A stretch of 64,000 nucleotides of DNA, taken from the NCBI GenBank assembly GCA_964570205.1, contig CAZMXI010000001.1, forward strand, positions 1 through 64,000. The letters run 5' to 3'. The translations under genes were made by a program, and so were the position numbers. Shown here one piece after another: positions 53,391-63,633 of the stretch; within the stretch, counting starts at the first letter, position 1; every line of letters begins with the position of its first letter. The notes under the pieces were generated by a model, which was not told the origin of the DNA, made no database searches, and was given only the letters and a program-made list of their open reading frames with translations. This DNA comes from CAZMXI01 sp964570205 (GTDB taxonomy: Bacteria > Planctomycetota > Phycisphaerae > Tepidisphaerales > Tepidisphaeraceae).

Positions 53391-54497
53391 CTATTCCGCG
53401 CCTTTGCCATGGAACACCGGCAGATACCGGTTGGGCATCTGCAGCACGATCAATGCCATGGCCGTTGCATATTCGGTTCCGGCTTCCCCGGTCCAGGACC
53501 CGTTGACCTTGTTCTGGCGTTGAACCAGCCGGTCACGGATGGCCGGATAATAAACCGCCCAGTACTCGCCGCCCGCCAGGAACATCGCCTGGGAGGCATA
53601 GTAATGACCATAGAAAAAGTAGCTGTCCTCCTCGGCCATGCCGCTGCCAGGTCGAAACTGCTTGAGGTATTTCAGTCCGCGATCCAGATCATTGCCCTGA
53701 AAGATGCCCGCATAGTAAAGTGTGGCGACGCCCGCCGCGGAACGGGCATATCCCGACCCTGAACCCTGTCCCGCGACATAGCTGAATCCGCCGTCGGGAT
53801 TCTGGCACCGGCGAACATAGCCCACGGCCCGGTTGATCGTCTCCTTCTCCACTTTGATCCCGGCATCTCGGGCGGCCCGAAGCGCCATCACCGAGGCAAT
53901 CGTTACCGAGATGTCGGCATCATACGGCACCGGCTGATAACGCCAGCCCCCTTCGTGGTTCTGGCAACGTTCCAGAAGGCGAACCGCCTTGCGCAGTTTC
54001 TCTTTCAGCTCGTCCTCGGCTCCACCCATGCCATAGATCTCCGCCAGGAACAGCGTCGCGAAGCCATGCCCGTACATGGCCCCATGCGCCTGGTCGGAGG
54101 TGATCAGCCCCGATTCCTGGCAATTGGCCAGGATATAGTCGAGGCACTTCTGTACATTCTGGCCGTACTTGCCCCGACCGGGCAGATTCCCTGACGACAT
54201 GTAGGCAATGCCCGCCAGTGCGGTGATGCCGGCATGTCCCATGGAGGATGAATAGACGAACGATCCGTTGGGGCGAAGCTTCTGCTGGGCGGCCAGGAAC
54301 TCAAGCCCCTTGGCGACCGCCTGCCGCTGCGCCTCGTTGATCTCGGTGCCGGCAACCTGATTGGGCTTGGCGGCGATTTCCTTTGGCTTGTCGGCGGCCA
54401 GTGCAACCGAGTGCAATAATGGCGAGATCCCAAGCGCCAGCACCCCCACCCAGGTGATCGGACGTAACGCGCAATGGGATCGGCGTCGTACTGTCAT
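53391..54497 (-). CDS. Exported terpene-cyclase-fold protein, copy A
   Basis: 368 residues with a signal peptide (WVGVLALGISPLLHSVALAA). It has the same repeats as its downstream neighbour: QNHEGGWRYQP, QNPDGGFSYVAG and NGSWTGEAG. Identity is visibly high over almost the whole length, so the pair arose by tandem duplication. It lacks a DxDD motif. It starts 18 nt after the coiled-coil gene; an alternative GTG at 54512 would leave only 3 nt. The duplication suggests divided roles, for example different partners. Confidence 0.75.
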   Translation of the reverse strand: MTVRRRSHCALRPITWVGVLALGISPLLHSVALAADKPKEIAAKPNQVAGTEINEAQRQAVAKGLEFLAAQQKLRPNGSFVYSSSMGHAGITALAGIAYMSSGNLPGRGKYGQNVQKCLDYILANCQESGLITSDQAHGAMYGHGFATLFLAEIYGMGGAEDELKEKLRKAVRLLERCQNHEGGWRYQPVPYDADISVTIASVMALRAARDAGIKVEKETINRAVGYVRRCQNPDGGFSYVAGQGSGSGYARSAAGVATLYYAGIFQGNDLDRGLKYLKQFRPGSGMAEEDSYFFYGHYYASQAMFLAGGEYWAVYYPAIRDRLVQRQNKVNGSWTGEAGTEYATAMALIVLQMPNRYLPVFHGKGAE

Positions 54498-54515
54498 GGC
54501 AATGGCTTTCACGGC

Positions 54516-57500
54516 TTAACGCTGCTCGGTGGCCTTGCGGCTCATCATCTCATAGTAATCGCGAATGAGTTTCTCGTACTTCGGAATGCTCTTGTCCTGA
54601 GCGCCTTCAATAATCGCCTTGATCTCGCGCGGGGTCAGGCCACCCCATTCGCCGGCTTTCTCACGGATGTCCTGGCCGGAAACGGTGTTGTCCTGCGTGC
54701 CGCGCATCGCCTCGGAGCCCGCGGGCTGGTTACCCTGATTCGACTGGGAAATGCCGGTGTTCTGTTGGCCCATGTTCTGGCCCTGATTGGGATCCTGGCC
54801 GGGCCGCTGACCGGGCTGGCGTCCCTGCTGAGGGCGGGACTGCGCCTGCTGCGCCTGGGCAAGCTTGATCAGGTTGTCCAGGCTCAGGACGATGCGATCC
54901 TGGATCGCCTGCGTGGTCTTGCCGGGGTCGTGGTCCAGCGCCAGACGCTGGCGCGAACGGGCCATGCGCTGCCCGGCGGCCTTCACGTCATCGGTGAGCT
55001 GATCGTCGCCGCTCTTGGAACCCAGCAGCCAATCCTCCAGCTCGTCATTCTCGATCTGGTCAACGCTTGCCTCTTCGGGCAGCTTGTCCTTCGGATCCGG
55101 CTCGGGGTCAAGCTTGACTTGGCCACGGGATGCTTTCTGGAGCAGCGTGTCCAGCAGGTTGCGCAACTCGCCTTGCCGCCCACCCAGCCCCACGAGCTTC
55201 GGCTGGTCGGGATTGGGCTGCTGATTCAGGACTTTGGTCGCCTTGTTGACCGCAAGCTGAAGCTCCTTGAGCAGTCGCAGTTCGGCCTCCGTCGGCAGCC
55301 GCGGCTTCGGAGCGCCGCTCCCGCCGCCGCCCCCACCGCCATCACCGTGGAAATCGGTCTGGCGGGGCTTAACCGCCAGGCTCTTGATCATCGCATCGAG
55401 CTGATCCACAATGCGCTGCTCCTCGGTCCGAGTGACGATGCCTGTGTCGGGCTTGCCAAGCATATCCCTGACCTCGCCCATGCTCTTGACGATGTCCTGG
55501 TTTGCCCAGACATACACAACGCCGCCCAGGGCCGACAGCGATTCTTCGAGCTTCTTGGTCTGATCGGCGAGCGCACCTTGCTCGCCCGGAAGCCGGTTCA
55601 GGCTCACGGCATCGCGGCGGCTGAGGGTGCCATCGGAAAGTCGCTCGGCCTTGTCGATGCGGGTGGTCTCGGTGTTGATCTTCTCCTGTTCAGCGCGAAT
55701 CTTCTCATAGAGCTGTCGTACCGTCTCGCGGTTGGCCTGGTCAAGCTGATCGTTGACGTCCTTGGCCAGCTCATCCACCTTCTTCATCGCGTCTTCCAGC
55801 GTGGCCAGGGCCCGGACCTGATTGGGGTCATATGCCTCGGCAAGCTGCGTGGCTTTCAGGACAACAATGGCTCGCTCCATGTGACCGGCGGCTTTGGAGA
55901 GGATGGCCGCCACCTCGACACCGCCGCGTTGCACGTTCTCGGCCGTCTTGGCCACATCCCGGGAGTTGGTCTCGGTCTGTATCTGTGAACGGGTCAGCAC
56001 CTCGTTGCCGGGGATGGCGGGCTGCTTGTCGCGGATACGCTCGGCCTGGAGCAGTAGCTCATCCGTCACGAGCTTCAGCAGGTCTTCACCACCGCGCAGC
56101 CGAAGGTTGTCGATGTTGTGGCCCGCCTGCCGGCGGATCAGGTTCCCGACCAGCTCTTCCAGCTTGGCCAGATCCTTCGCGAGCTGCTCAAGTTTGCGGC
56201 GCTCGGCTTCCCGCAACGTATCGAGCATGATCTGCAGGCCCAGTTCTGCCTGCTTCTGGCGGGCCTGCGCCTGGGCCTGTTGATTCTGCTGCGCGGCCTG
56301 TGACGCCTGCTGCATGTTGCTGGACACCTGCTGCTGCTGCGACTGCTGCGCCGCCCGCTTCATCGCCTCAGCGGTCGCCGGGTCGCTCTTCTGGGTCTGC
56401 GTGCCGGCTTTATTCAGGTCAGCAGTGAGCTTGTCGGTCTTGTCGGCCAGTTCCTTCTGCCGCCTGGCGATGTCGTCCAGGGCCTTCTTCTCTTCGGGGG
56501 TGAGTTTGCCCGGGTCCTTGCCGATCGTCTGGTTGCCGGCATTGCTGGTCTGCTTCGAAAGATTCTGCTGATCGTTCAACAACGAGCGAACCTGCTCGAT
56601 CAGCCGGTCGAACATGCCCAGGGACCCCATCTTCTCCAACGCCTGGCCGAGTTTCTCGGAGGCCTGCTGCTGGCTGGTCTCGGCCTGCTTGATGTTCTCG
56701 TTGCGATGGCCGGCCTGTTGCTGACGCTCCTCGTCGGTTCGGGCGTTGCGCGGGTCGGCGTTCTGGTTGGCCTCGCTGAGCCTGCGCGTGGCTTCGCCCA
56801 TCGGTTTGTCAGCCGCATCGCCCAGGGCGGTCTTAACGTCGCGTGCGATGTCCTTCAGCTCCTGATTATCCGATCGGTTGTCGTTCAACCGTTGCTCGAC
56901 ATCATTCATCGTCCCGGAGAGTTGCCGCGTCTGACTCGTCACCGCGCTCTGCTGATCGGCCAGGCGGTTCAGGGCGGCCCGGTCGGCCGGATCCATCTGC
57001 TGTTTTCCCTCGGTGTCCTTGCGAAGGTTCTGCGTCTCGGTCTTGATGCGGTTCTGGGCGTTCTGCGCCTGCTTGACTCGCTCGGCCACCGCCCGCATGG
57101 CGTCGGTGATCTGGTTCGAGAGGGTCTCTTGGCTGACGATGTTGATCTTGAGCCTGCCGCTGATGGCCGGCTCATGGTACTTGCCGTTCAGCTCGTAGTT
57201 GTCCGTCACCCTGATGTGATACTCCAGCACGTCGCCGGGTTTGAGGTTGGCATCGGGGATTCTCGCCAGTTCCCATTCGTGGTGGATGCGAAACCGCTTG
57301 CGCTGAACGCTGGATTCGACCGGCGACCACGCCTCCAGCGGTATTTCCCAGTGTTTCTTGTCGCCAAGGCGGTCAATGACAAGCGTCATGGACTTGATGT
57401 CAAAGTCATCCTCGGCCAGAGCCTGAAGGTGCACCACGGCGACAGGCGTGTTGTCCTGATTGCTGCGGGGGTTCTCGATCACCACGCTGGGATTCTGGTC

Positions 57501-58688
57501 GGGGCGTACGGAGATTTCGTATTCCTCAAGGCCCGCGTTGTCGAAGTCGTCAATGTCGGTGGCGCGAATCCGGAACCGAAGCGGCTGCATGGCCGTGTAG
57601 CCGGCCGTGGCGATGGAATCGCCTGGGCGGCCCCATTGAATCGCCGGCGACGGCTCGTCGCTCTTCACCGACTCGATGGCCACCGGCTTCGTCGCCAGAG
57701 GCTTGTTGAAACTGATGGTCAGCAGCACATGGGAGCCCACCGTCACCTGGGCGGGCGCCTCCGACAAATCCACGCTGGTCGGCGGCAGCTTGGCGTAGGT
57801 GGGCGGTGTGATCTTCGCCTCAACGCGGGTGATGGCCAGTCGCTGCACCACTTGGATCAGGGCCGGTCGGGTTTGGTCATCGCCAGCCTTCATCCAGACC
57901 GTCATGCCGGCGCCTTTAGCGTCGATGCCGACGGCATAGGTTCCGTCAGCGTTCCGCTGCATGAGTTGCTGGTGAACGGGGCCGCTGTCATAGCGGTAAT
58001 ACACGATCGCCTTCATGTCGGACTTGTCGCCCTTCGCCAGCCGCATCTTCAGGTCCACGCGCTGTCCCACCGCCACCTTGGCGGGAAGTTCTCGCAGCAG
58101 ATCGATCTGGACCCGCTTTGGCCAGGGTTGGTCGCCCAGCATCAGACGCGATGCGGCGATGCCGCGATACTTCGGAAACGCCATCGCCAGAATGAGAATC
58201 AGCGCCAGCGCGCCGATGCCGACGCCCAGCGCGTAGATCACCGGCTTGCGAACGATGATGTCGTCCATATCCACCGCGCCGGCCAGCCGGGCGGCGTCTG
58301 CAATCGTCCGCTGCTTCATCACCGCCGATCCCGGGATATCGTCGCGAACGAAATCCACAGTGCTGCGCAACCGGTCGTCGAACTCCGGAAAAACGTTCTC
58401 AAGCCGGCCGGCGATGTCGGTGATGGGCATCCGAGACGCCAGTGGACGGATGATCAGGCTCCACACCGCCCAGGCGATGCCAGCCAGTCCCAGCATCATG
58501 AACACGGCGCGGGGAACCGCGTGCATGTTCAGCGTGTAATCCAGCGCCACGACCAGCAAAAGGACGCCGGCGGCCACGGCCAGCACCGCCCCCAGCCCGT
58601 AGAGCAAACCGAGGGCCTTGACCTTGCGGCGAATGGCTGCGAGCGATGCGAACAGCGGTGCATATTCAACAGGAATTGTGGGAGGCAT
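54516..58688 (-). CDS. Large membrane-anchored coiled-coil protein (DUF4175-like)
   Basis: 1390 residues, unusually long. Three membrane helices lie near the N-terminus (LLYGLGAVLAVAAGVLLLVV, then AVFMMLGLAGIAWAVWSLII, and a third near residue 150). A beta-rich extracytoplasmic region of about 400 residues follows (residues 170-520), then a very long Gln/Asn/Arg-rich coiled-coil region (about 520-1330) with runs such as QQSQQQQVSS and QQNQQAQAQARQKQ. The DUF4175 group is typical of Bat-type operons. AAGGAG lies 5 nt before the ATG. It is probably a periplasmic structural or sensing partner of the VWA proteins; the mechanism is unknown. Confidence 0.72.
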   Translation of the reverse strand: MPPTIPVEYAPLFASLAAIRRKVKALGLLYGLGAVLAVAAGVLLLVVALDYTLNMHAVPRAVFMMLGLAGIAWAVWSLIIRPLASRMPITDIAGRLENVFPEFDDRLRSTVDFVRDDIPGSAVMKQRTIADAARLAGAVDMDDIIVRKPVIYALGVGIGALALILILAMAFPKYRGIAASRLMLGDQPWPKRVQIDLLRELPAKVAVGQRVDLKMRLAKGDKSDMKAIVYYRYDSGPVHQQLMQRNADGTYAVGIDAKGAGMTVWMKAGDDQTRPALIQVVQRLAITRVEAKITPPTYAKLPPTSVDLSEAPAQVTVGSHVLLTISFNKPLATKPVAIESVKSDEPSPAIQWGRPGDSIATAGYTAMQPLRFRIRATDIDDFDNAGLEEYEISVRPDQNPSVVIENPRSNQDNTPVAVVHLQALAEDDFDIKSMTLVIDRLGDKKHWEIPLEAWSPVESSVQRKRFRIHHEWELARIPDANLKPGDVLEYHIRVTDNYELNGKYHEPAISGRLKINIVSQETLSNQITDAMRAVAERVKQAQNAQNRIKTETQNLRKDTEGKQQMDPADRAALNRLADQQSAVTSQTRQLSGTMNDVEQRLNDNRSDNQELKDIARDVKTALGDAADKPMGEATRRLSEANQNADPRNARTDEERQQQAGHRNENIKQAETSQQQASEKLGQALEKMGSLGMFDRLIEQVRSLLNDQQNLSKQTSNAGNQTIGKDPGKLTPEEKKALDDIARRQKELADKTDKLTADLNKAGTQTQKSDPATAEAMKRAAQQSQQQQVSSNMQQASQAAQQNQQAQAQARQKQAELGLQIMLDTLREAERRKLEQLAKDLAKLEELVGNLIRRQAGHNIDNLRLRGGEDLLKLVTDELLLQAERIRDKQPAIPGNEVLTRSQIQTETNSRDVAKTAENVQRGGVEVAAILSKAAGHMERAIVVLKATQLAEAYDPNQVRALATLEDAMKKVDELAKDVNDQLDQANRETVRQLYEKIRAEQEKINTETTRIDKAERLSDGTLSRRDAVSLNRLPGEQGALADQTKKLEESLSALGGVVYVWANQDIVKSMGEVRDMLGKPDTGIVTRTEEQRIVDQLDAMIKSLAVKPRQTDFHGDGGGGGGGSGAPKPRLPTEAELRLLKELQLAVNKATKVLNQQPNPDQPKLVGLGGRQGELRNLLDTLLQKASRGQVKLDPEPDPKDKLPEEASVDQIENDELEDWLLGSKSGDDQLTDDVKAAGQRMARSRQRLALDHDPGKTTQAIQDRIVLSLDNLIKLAQAQQAQSRPQQGRQPGQRPGQDPNQGQNMGQQNTGISQSNQGNQPAGSEAMRGTQDNTVSGQDIREKAGEWGGLTPREIKAIIEGAQDKSIPKYEKLIRDYYEMMSRKATEQR

Positions 58689-58733
58689 GTCTGCTCCTTC
58701 TATCCACATTCACAGCCAACGGGCAGCATCCTT

Positions 58734-61220
58734 TTACAGCATTCCGTAGAGCTTCCTTATCACCCATTCCGTCGTAATCAGCAGCACGAAAAGCAGCATC
58801 GCCAGCGGGGCGTTCCAAAGCAGCTCATGCGTGTAGATCGGCACAACCATCGCCGCACTCGGTATCTTACGCAGTTCGGCACGCGCCGCGGCCGCCGAAT
58901 CTCTGTCGAATACGACCAGCCTGTCGTAGGCCACGTCATCCTGCCCGCCGCTTTCGGCCTTGACCACCAGTTTGGAGAGCAAGGCCCGATCTACCATTGG
59001 CGACAGCAGTTCCACCCGCGGCTCATGAACAACGATCGGAAGTTCGGCGCCGTCAATGGCCGGTATGCGGGCGACGAATCGCCCCACGCGATCGGCGGTC
59101 CAGGATGCCAGGTACAGGTCGGCTTCATCCTGCCGTCGTTCCAGGGTCTCCTGACGCACCGGCTGCAGCGCCCCGTCGCTACCCTGCTGTAGGACTGTGA
59201 CGCCGAGCTGCTCAGGAAGTTGCCCCAGCAGTTCGGGGTCCAGCACGCGAAGCTGCAACTGCACCTGATTGCCTCGTTCGTAACTCGGCCTGAGGCTTAC
59301 GAACGTCATTCGCCGCTGCCCGAGCTTCTTGGCACGGGCCAGATATCGGATCTGCTGAATCCAGTATGTGTCAAAAATCGACTCGCCTGTATAGAAGCGC
59401 CACCGCCACGAGTCGTCTATCGCGGAAAAGAGCGTCCGTCCACCGCCAAAACGCCCGAAAACCAGGACAGGCCGCTTGCGGCCATCATCGCCGATGTCGG
59501 TGGGATGCTCCGCGTAAACCTCGCCAACCCCGGGCTTTACTGATACTCCCGTGTAGTACCAGAATAGCGGCTGCATGTCCTCGGCAAGGAATTTGTCGTT
59601 AAGCTGTTTGTCCTCGAAGAAACGAAATATGGTCGAGTTCGCGCCATCCTTGGTCAGTACCGGCCGCCAGCCTGCTTCGATCTTCTCAAGCACTCCAGGC
59701 GGATCACGGGCAATCAGGACCGGCAGGACCGGCTCAATGGCGGTGTTGCGGAATTCATACGGCGACCACCGTTGACCGGCGATCATCCCGAAGCCACCGT
59801 TTCGCTTCAGGACAAAGTCATGCACAAGCTGAAGTTGCGCATCGGTGAACTGCCGCGGATCCACGTCGCCAAAAAGAACGACGTCATAAGCCATCAACTC
59901 AGCGGGACTTTCGGGAAAGCGCGTGATCGGACCGTGGAAATCCTTGGTCGGCGGGTCACCTTCCTGCGCAAAGCCAGTGTCGGCCGAGAGAAGCAGGCAC
60001 GAGATGTCCACGGTCGTGTCGCGAATCATCTGGTCCTTGATGTACCGATACTCCCAGCGAGGGTAGCCATCGACGTACAGCACCCGGATCTTCGCATCCA
60101 TCACGGCAATCTGGGCAGTATAAGTGTTGTCTTGATCATCAACCTCGCCCGCCTGCTTCACCGCTTCGGCCACCACCTGAAGGTTGCCTGGCTCGGCGGG
60201 TTTAAAGACGACCTCGACTTCCTGAGAGGCCTCGCCGTTGACCGTCACGACCATTTCGGCCGGCTTGCCATCCGCGCGAACCAGAGGCAGTCCTGTCGCC
60301 TTGTCCTTCAGTGCAAGTTGCACCTGGTGATTGGCCGGATACCCAATCGCCCGCAAGTGCACTTTCGCGCTGACAATGTCTCGCACGAACGCGGCATCCT
60401 GCATGTCGATGCTTTCGACGGTGATGTTCTGCGGCGCCTTCTCCGAGCCCACGGCAACCGGGTAGACCCTGATCCCAAAGTCCTTGATTGCGGAGAGATT
60501 ATCCGCGAGTGATTCCGCTGGCGTCGCCCGGCCATCGGTCAGGATCACGACTCCGGCAAGACGCTGGCCTTGAAGCTCTTCGAGAACCGTGCGCAGTGAC
60601 GCAAGCACCTGTGTGGACTGACCTTGCGCCTCCAGAGATGACAGCACGGCCGCGATGGGGATGACCTTATCGCCCTGATCTTGCCCAGCCACGACCGCAG
60701 TCACAGACCCCTGGGCCAGGGTGGCCAGGGATTGGGCATCCCTGTCGAATCGATAGAACTTGAGGTTGTGTTGACTGGACAGGTCTTTAATGAGTTGCTG
60801 ATCCTGACCTTGGAGCAGATCCAGCATGGCGCCTAACCGCGTCATGCCCTGGCGATCAACGCCCTCTCCCCCGTCCCGTACCTTCATGCTGACGCTGTCA
60901 TCCATCAGCACGGCCAGAACCGATGGTTCGGTCCGACTTTGTGCCAGCGTGACGACCGGCCGATTGAGCATGGCGAGGATGAACGCCAGGAGCAGAAGCC
61001 GCACCGTGCCCAGCGTAATTCGGGCTGTGCGCGAACGGGCTTCGCGGCGATACACGTAGACCACCAGGGCCACCATTGCGGCACCGAGTAGGAGATTCCA
61101 CGTCATCGCCCCCACCGTATCCTGGAAAGGCCATTGGGGATTGAACTGAAGGGCGAACTCGCCCTGCTTTTCGAGGAAGCCCTTCTCAAGGCCGAGGATG
61201 TATTCCAGGAAGCGTTGCAT
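58734..61220 (-). CDS. VWA-containing membrane protein with GATase-like domain
   Basis: 828 residues: two N-terminal membrane helices (WNLLLGAAMVALVVYVYRRE and GTVRLLLLAFILAMLNRPVV), then an extracytoplasmic VWA domain with the MIDAS DDSVSMKVRD. A beta-rich part and a glutamine-amidotransferase-like domain follow (YDVVLFGDVDPRQF, NGGFGMIAGQRWSPYEF), and one C-terminal membrane helix (LAMLLFVLLITTEWVIRKLY). It resembles the second VWA protein of planctomycete Bat operons. It starts 14 nt after the upstream gene. No Shine-Dalgarno sequence is clear. Confidence 0.8.
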   Translation of the reverse strand: MQRFLEYILGLEKGFLEKQGEFALQFNPQWPFQDTVGAMTWNLLLGAAMVALVVYVYRREARSRTARITLGTVRLLLLAFILAMLNRPVVTLAQSRTEPSVLAVLMDDSVSMKVRDGGEGVDRQGMTRLGAMLDLLQGQDQQLIKDLSSQHNLKFYRFDRDAQSLATLAQGSVTAVVAGQDQGDKVIPIAAVLSSLEAQGQSTQVLASLRTVLEELQGQRLAGVVILTDGRATPAESLADNLSAIKDFGIRVYPVAVGSEKAPQNITVESIDMQDAAFVRDIVSAKVHLRAIGYPANHQVQLALKDKATGLPLVRADGKPAEMVVTVNGEASQEVEVVFKPAEPGNLQVVAEAVKQAGEVDDQDNTYTAQIAVMDAKIRVLYVDGYPRWEYRYIKDQMIRDTTVDISCLLLSADTGFAQEGDPPTKDFHGPITRFPESPAELMAYDVVLFGDVDPRQFTDAQLQLVHDFVLKRNGGFGMIAGQRWSPYEFRNTAIEPVLPVLIARDPPGVLEKIEAGWRPVLTKDGANSTIFRFFEDKQLNDKFLAEDMQPLFWYYTGVSVKPGVGEVYAEHPTDIGDDGRKRPVLVFGRFGGGRTLFSAIDDSWRWRFYTGESIFDTYWIQQIRYLARAKKLGQRRMTFVSLRPSYERGNQVQLQLRVLDPELLGQLPEQLGVTVLQQGSDGALQPVRQETLERRQDEADLYLASWTADRVGRFVARIPAIDGAELPIVVHEPRVELLSPMVDRALLSKLVVKAESGGQDDVAYDRLVVFDRDSAAAARAELRKIPSAAMVVPIYTHELLWNAPLAMLLFVLLITTEWVIRKLYGML

Positions 61221-61234
61221 GCCAGTTGCCAGTC

Positions 61235-63565
61235 TCAGTTGCCAGTTGCGACAGCCGGTTCAGGGGCGCCACCGTGCTTTACGGCACCGGCGCGGCGGTA
61301 GTGTCCGAAGTACATCGCCATCAATGACTCAAAGCCCGCCAGGACCAGCACGACCGCCATAATCGCCCAGCCGAGGTCATTGCCGTCATCGCGCGATAGG
61401 GCCGAAGCGGGAAGCGTATCATCAAAGAGCTCCATCTCGATGTCGCCCAATGCCTTGCGAACCGCATCCCGGGGCAGGAGGCGAATGTCCGCTTCGTCAT
61501 CAGGAACGTTCACCGCAATGGGCAGCGTGCGAGCGCCGATATGCAGTTGATACAGGCCGGGCCTGATGAGGGGACGACTGCGGTAGAAGATGCTGCCATC
61601 GGCGGCCGTGATCGCCTCGATCGAGATCTGTTTGCGGCCGACGTCCATCAGCACGGGCACGGCGGCCATCTTCAACCTCGCGGGTATCTCCAACGGCTGG
61701 CCAACCGTCAGGTTCATCCATTTATCGCCGATGTCCACAGTGCCAGAAAGCAGTTCATGAATCAGCGCTACGTACGCGGGTTTGGCGTTGATGCTTGTCC
61801 AGTCAGGATTTGCGGTGGTACTGATATTGACCACTCGGCCGCGGTCGAGGGCATGCACGGCAATCGCCGGATCGCCGGTGGGCTGATTGTTCGAAAGGTA
61901 CTTCAGGACGGGCTCTGCTTTCATCTTCGGGTCGAGCTCGATCTGGTAATAGGTGTAGATGCGTGCGGTATCCAGTCCGGTCTTTTCCTGATATCTGAAT
62001 ATCCCCAGCAGAGGGTGGAGGTTGGGGTCGTTGGCGTTGAAGTCGAGGGTGAAGTTGCCGCCGTCGGGCGCGGTCTTGCGCGTCACCAGCTTGCCCGGCA
62101 GGAGTTGCCGCGGGACCAGTGTCCTGTTGTAGTCATCCTTGTCGACCCGGTCGCCCATGAAAAGCATGAGCGTGCCGCCCTGGCGCACGAATCGTTCAAG
62201 CTGATCGGCCTCGGCCCCGGTGAGCTTCTGCACATCCGTGAGAATGACAGCGCGATAGTCGGACAGGATGCGATTGGCCAGTTCCCCATCAGTAATCAGT
62301 TCCGGCAGCACATAGCTGTCGGTGCGCACCGTGCCGCCTGCGCCAATCTCACGCTTGGGCGCCAGGGCCAGGTCAAGGAAGGCACCCGACCCGGAAAGCC
62401 GGCCCTCGCCGCGCTCGCCTTCAACGATAAGCACCTTCAGTTCGCTGGCTACTTCGATCACGCGGTGCCGGACATTGTCGGCCTTCAGCCGCTCGTCATT
62501 CTGGAGCAGGACGCTCAGTACATGGGCCCCGCCCTGCTGAATGTTCGCCTTGGTCTGCTTCTGCTCCTGCGTCCCGGTGTCCGGTTTCAGCCGCACTCCA
62601 TCTGGCAGGAGTTGCTCATCCCATTTCCATTGCAGCGCCGTCTCGGGGCCCGCGCCGTACCCTTTCACCGTCGCCAGAAAGCTGGTCTGGAAGATGCGGG
62701 TCACCAGGCCGCTGTCAGGATAGGCGTCGAGAACGGCGTAGTTCCACTGGCCATCCTGCCCGAGATTATTGATGCGGATGCGCCGGCCGAACTGGGTCGC
62801 CAGGTCGCGCCCCGCCTGGGCGATGGCCTCGCCGACGCCGTCCTGATCCCAGGCGCTGCGTGTGAAATCCGTCAGGACATAAAGCCACTTCGTCGGTTGC
62901 TTGGGGTTATCACGGGCTAGCTTTCCCGCGGCCAGGAGCGCGCCCAGCACATCCGTGCCGGCATACGACTGCTCGATGCGATCGACGGCGGCCTTCGCAG
63001 CGTCGAGATCATAGCCGGGCTGCATCACGATGACATCGGGCGAAAGCTCGTCACTCTGCGGCTTGTGGCCGGGCGGACGATAGGCGCGGGCGGTCGAAAT
63101 GATCGCCACCGCCTCGCTTCCGGGGGAAAGCTTGTCAATCTGCTGCTTGGCGAGGATCTTCGCCTGGTCGAGATGGGTGCGGGCCCCGGGTCGATCAGCC
63201 TCGTAGGCCATCGAGTAGCTGTTGTCAACCACGAAGATGTGAAGGCCCGATTTCTGCCCCGCCAAAGCGGCGATGGTGCTATCGGTGCAACCCAGCGGGC
63301 GGGCCAGCGCCAATCCCAGAAGGAACAACAGCAGGCAGCGCGTCGCCAGCAGCAGGAACTGCTCGAAGCGGACACGACGCCGGTTCTTCCGCATGGCTTG
63401 GAGCAGGTAGTCCATGGCCGCCCACCGCACCACCTTATAGCGGCGACGGTTCAGGATATGGATGATGATCGGGATGCTCGCCAGCCCCAGGCCGGCCCAG
63501 ACGAACGCCGGATTGATCGCCCAGAGAGCCAGGGGCAGCGCGTTATGGATGGTATCACTCAGCAT
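61235..63565 (-). CDS. BatA-type VWA membrane protein
   Basis: 776 residues. The N-terminal NPAFVWAGLGLASIPIIIHI, then LNRRRYKVVRWAA is the BatA two-helix signature; a second helix follows (LLLATRCLLLFLLGLALARP). The VWA MIDAS is DNSYSM within FVVDNSYSMAYEAD. A long extracytoplasmic region has GATase-like elements (LSDYRAVILTDVQKLTGAEA, LERFVRQGGTLMLFMGD), ending with one membrane helix (AIMAVVLVLAGFESLMAMYF). Bat proteins are linked to aerotolerance and envelope stress in Bacteroides. It follows DUF58 by 68 nt. Confidence 0.85.
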   Translation of the reverse strand: MLSDTIHNALPLALWAINPAFVWAGLGLASIPIIIHILNRRRYKVVRWAAMDYLLQAMRKNRRRVRFEQFLLLATRCLLLFLLGLALARPLGCTDSTIAALAGQKSGLHIFVVDNSYSMAYEADRPGARTHLDQAKILAKQQIDKLSPGSEAVAIISTARAYRPPGHKPQSDELSPDVIVMQPGYDLDAAKAAVDRIEQSYAGTDVLGALLAAGKLARDNPKQPTKWLYVLTDFTRSAWDQDGVGEAIAQAGRDLATQFGRRIRINNLGQDGQWNYAVLDAYPDSGLVTRIFQTSFLATVKGYGAGPETALQWKWDEQLLPDGVRLKPDTGTQEQKQTKANIQQGGAHVLSVLLQNDERLKADNVRHRVIEVASELKVLIVEGERGEGRLSGSGAFLDLALAPKREIGAGGTVRTDSYVLPELITDGELANRILSDYRAVILTDVQKLTGAEADQLERFVRQGGTLMLFMGDRVDKDDYNRTLVPRQLLPGKLVTRKTAPDGGNFTLDFNANDPNLHPLLGIFRYQEKTGLDTARIYTYYQIELDPKMKAEPVLKYLSNNQPTGDPAIAVHALDRGRVVNISTTANPDWTSINAKPAYVALIHELLSGTVDIGDKWMNLTVGQPLEIPARLKMAAVPVLMDVGRKQISIEAITAADGSIFYRSRPLIRPGLYQLHIGARTLPIAVNVPDDEADIRLLPRDAVRKALGDIEMELFDDTLPASALSRDDGNDLGWAIMAVVLVLAGFESLMAMYFGHYRRAGAVKHGGAPEPAVATGN

Positions 63566-63633
63566 GCGTCAATCTCGACTGTCCTGGCTTCCGCCTGTGG
63601 GTCAATCCGGAAGCCCGAATCCCGCATCGCCAA

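Noticed and set aside
56706..59192. 828-codon plus-strand frame opposite the coiled-coil gene
   Set aside because: Shadow of the minus-strand operon with no signal peptide, domain or ribosome binding site; the opposite strand has recognisable VWA and membrane features.
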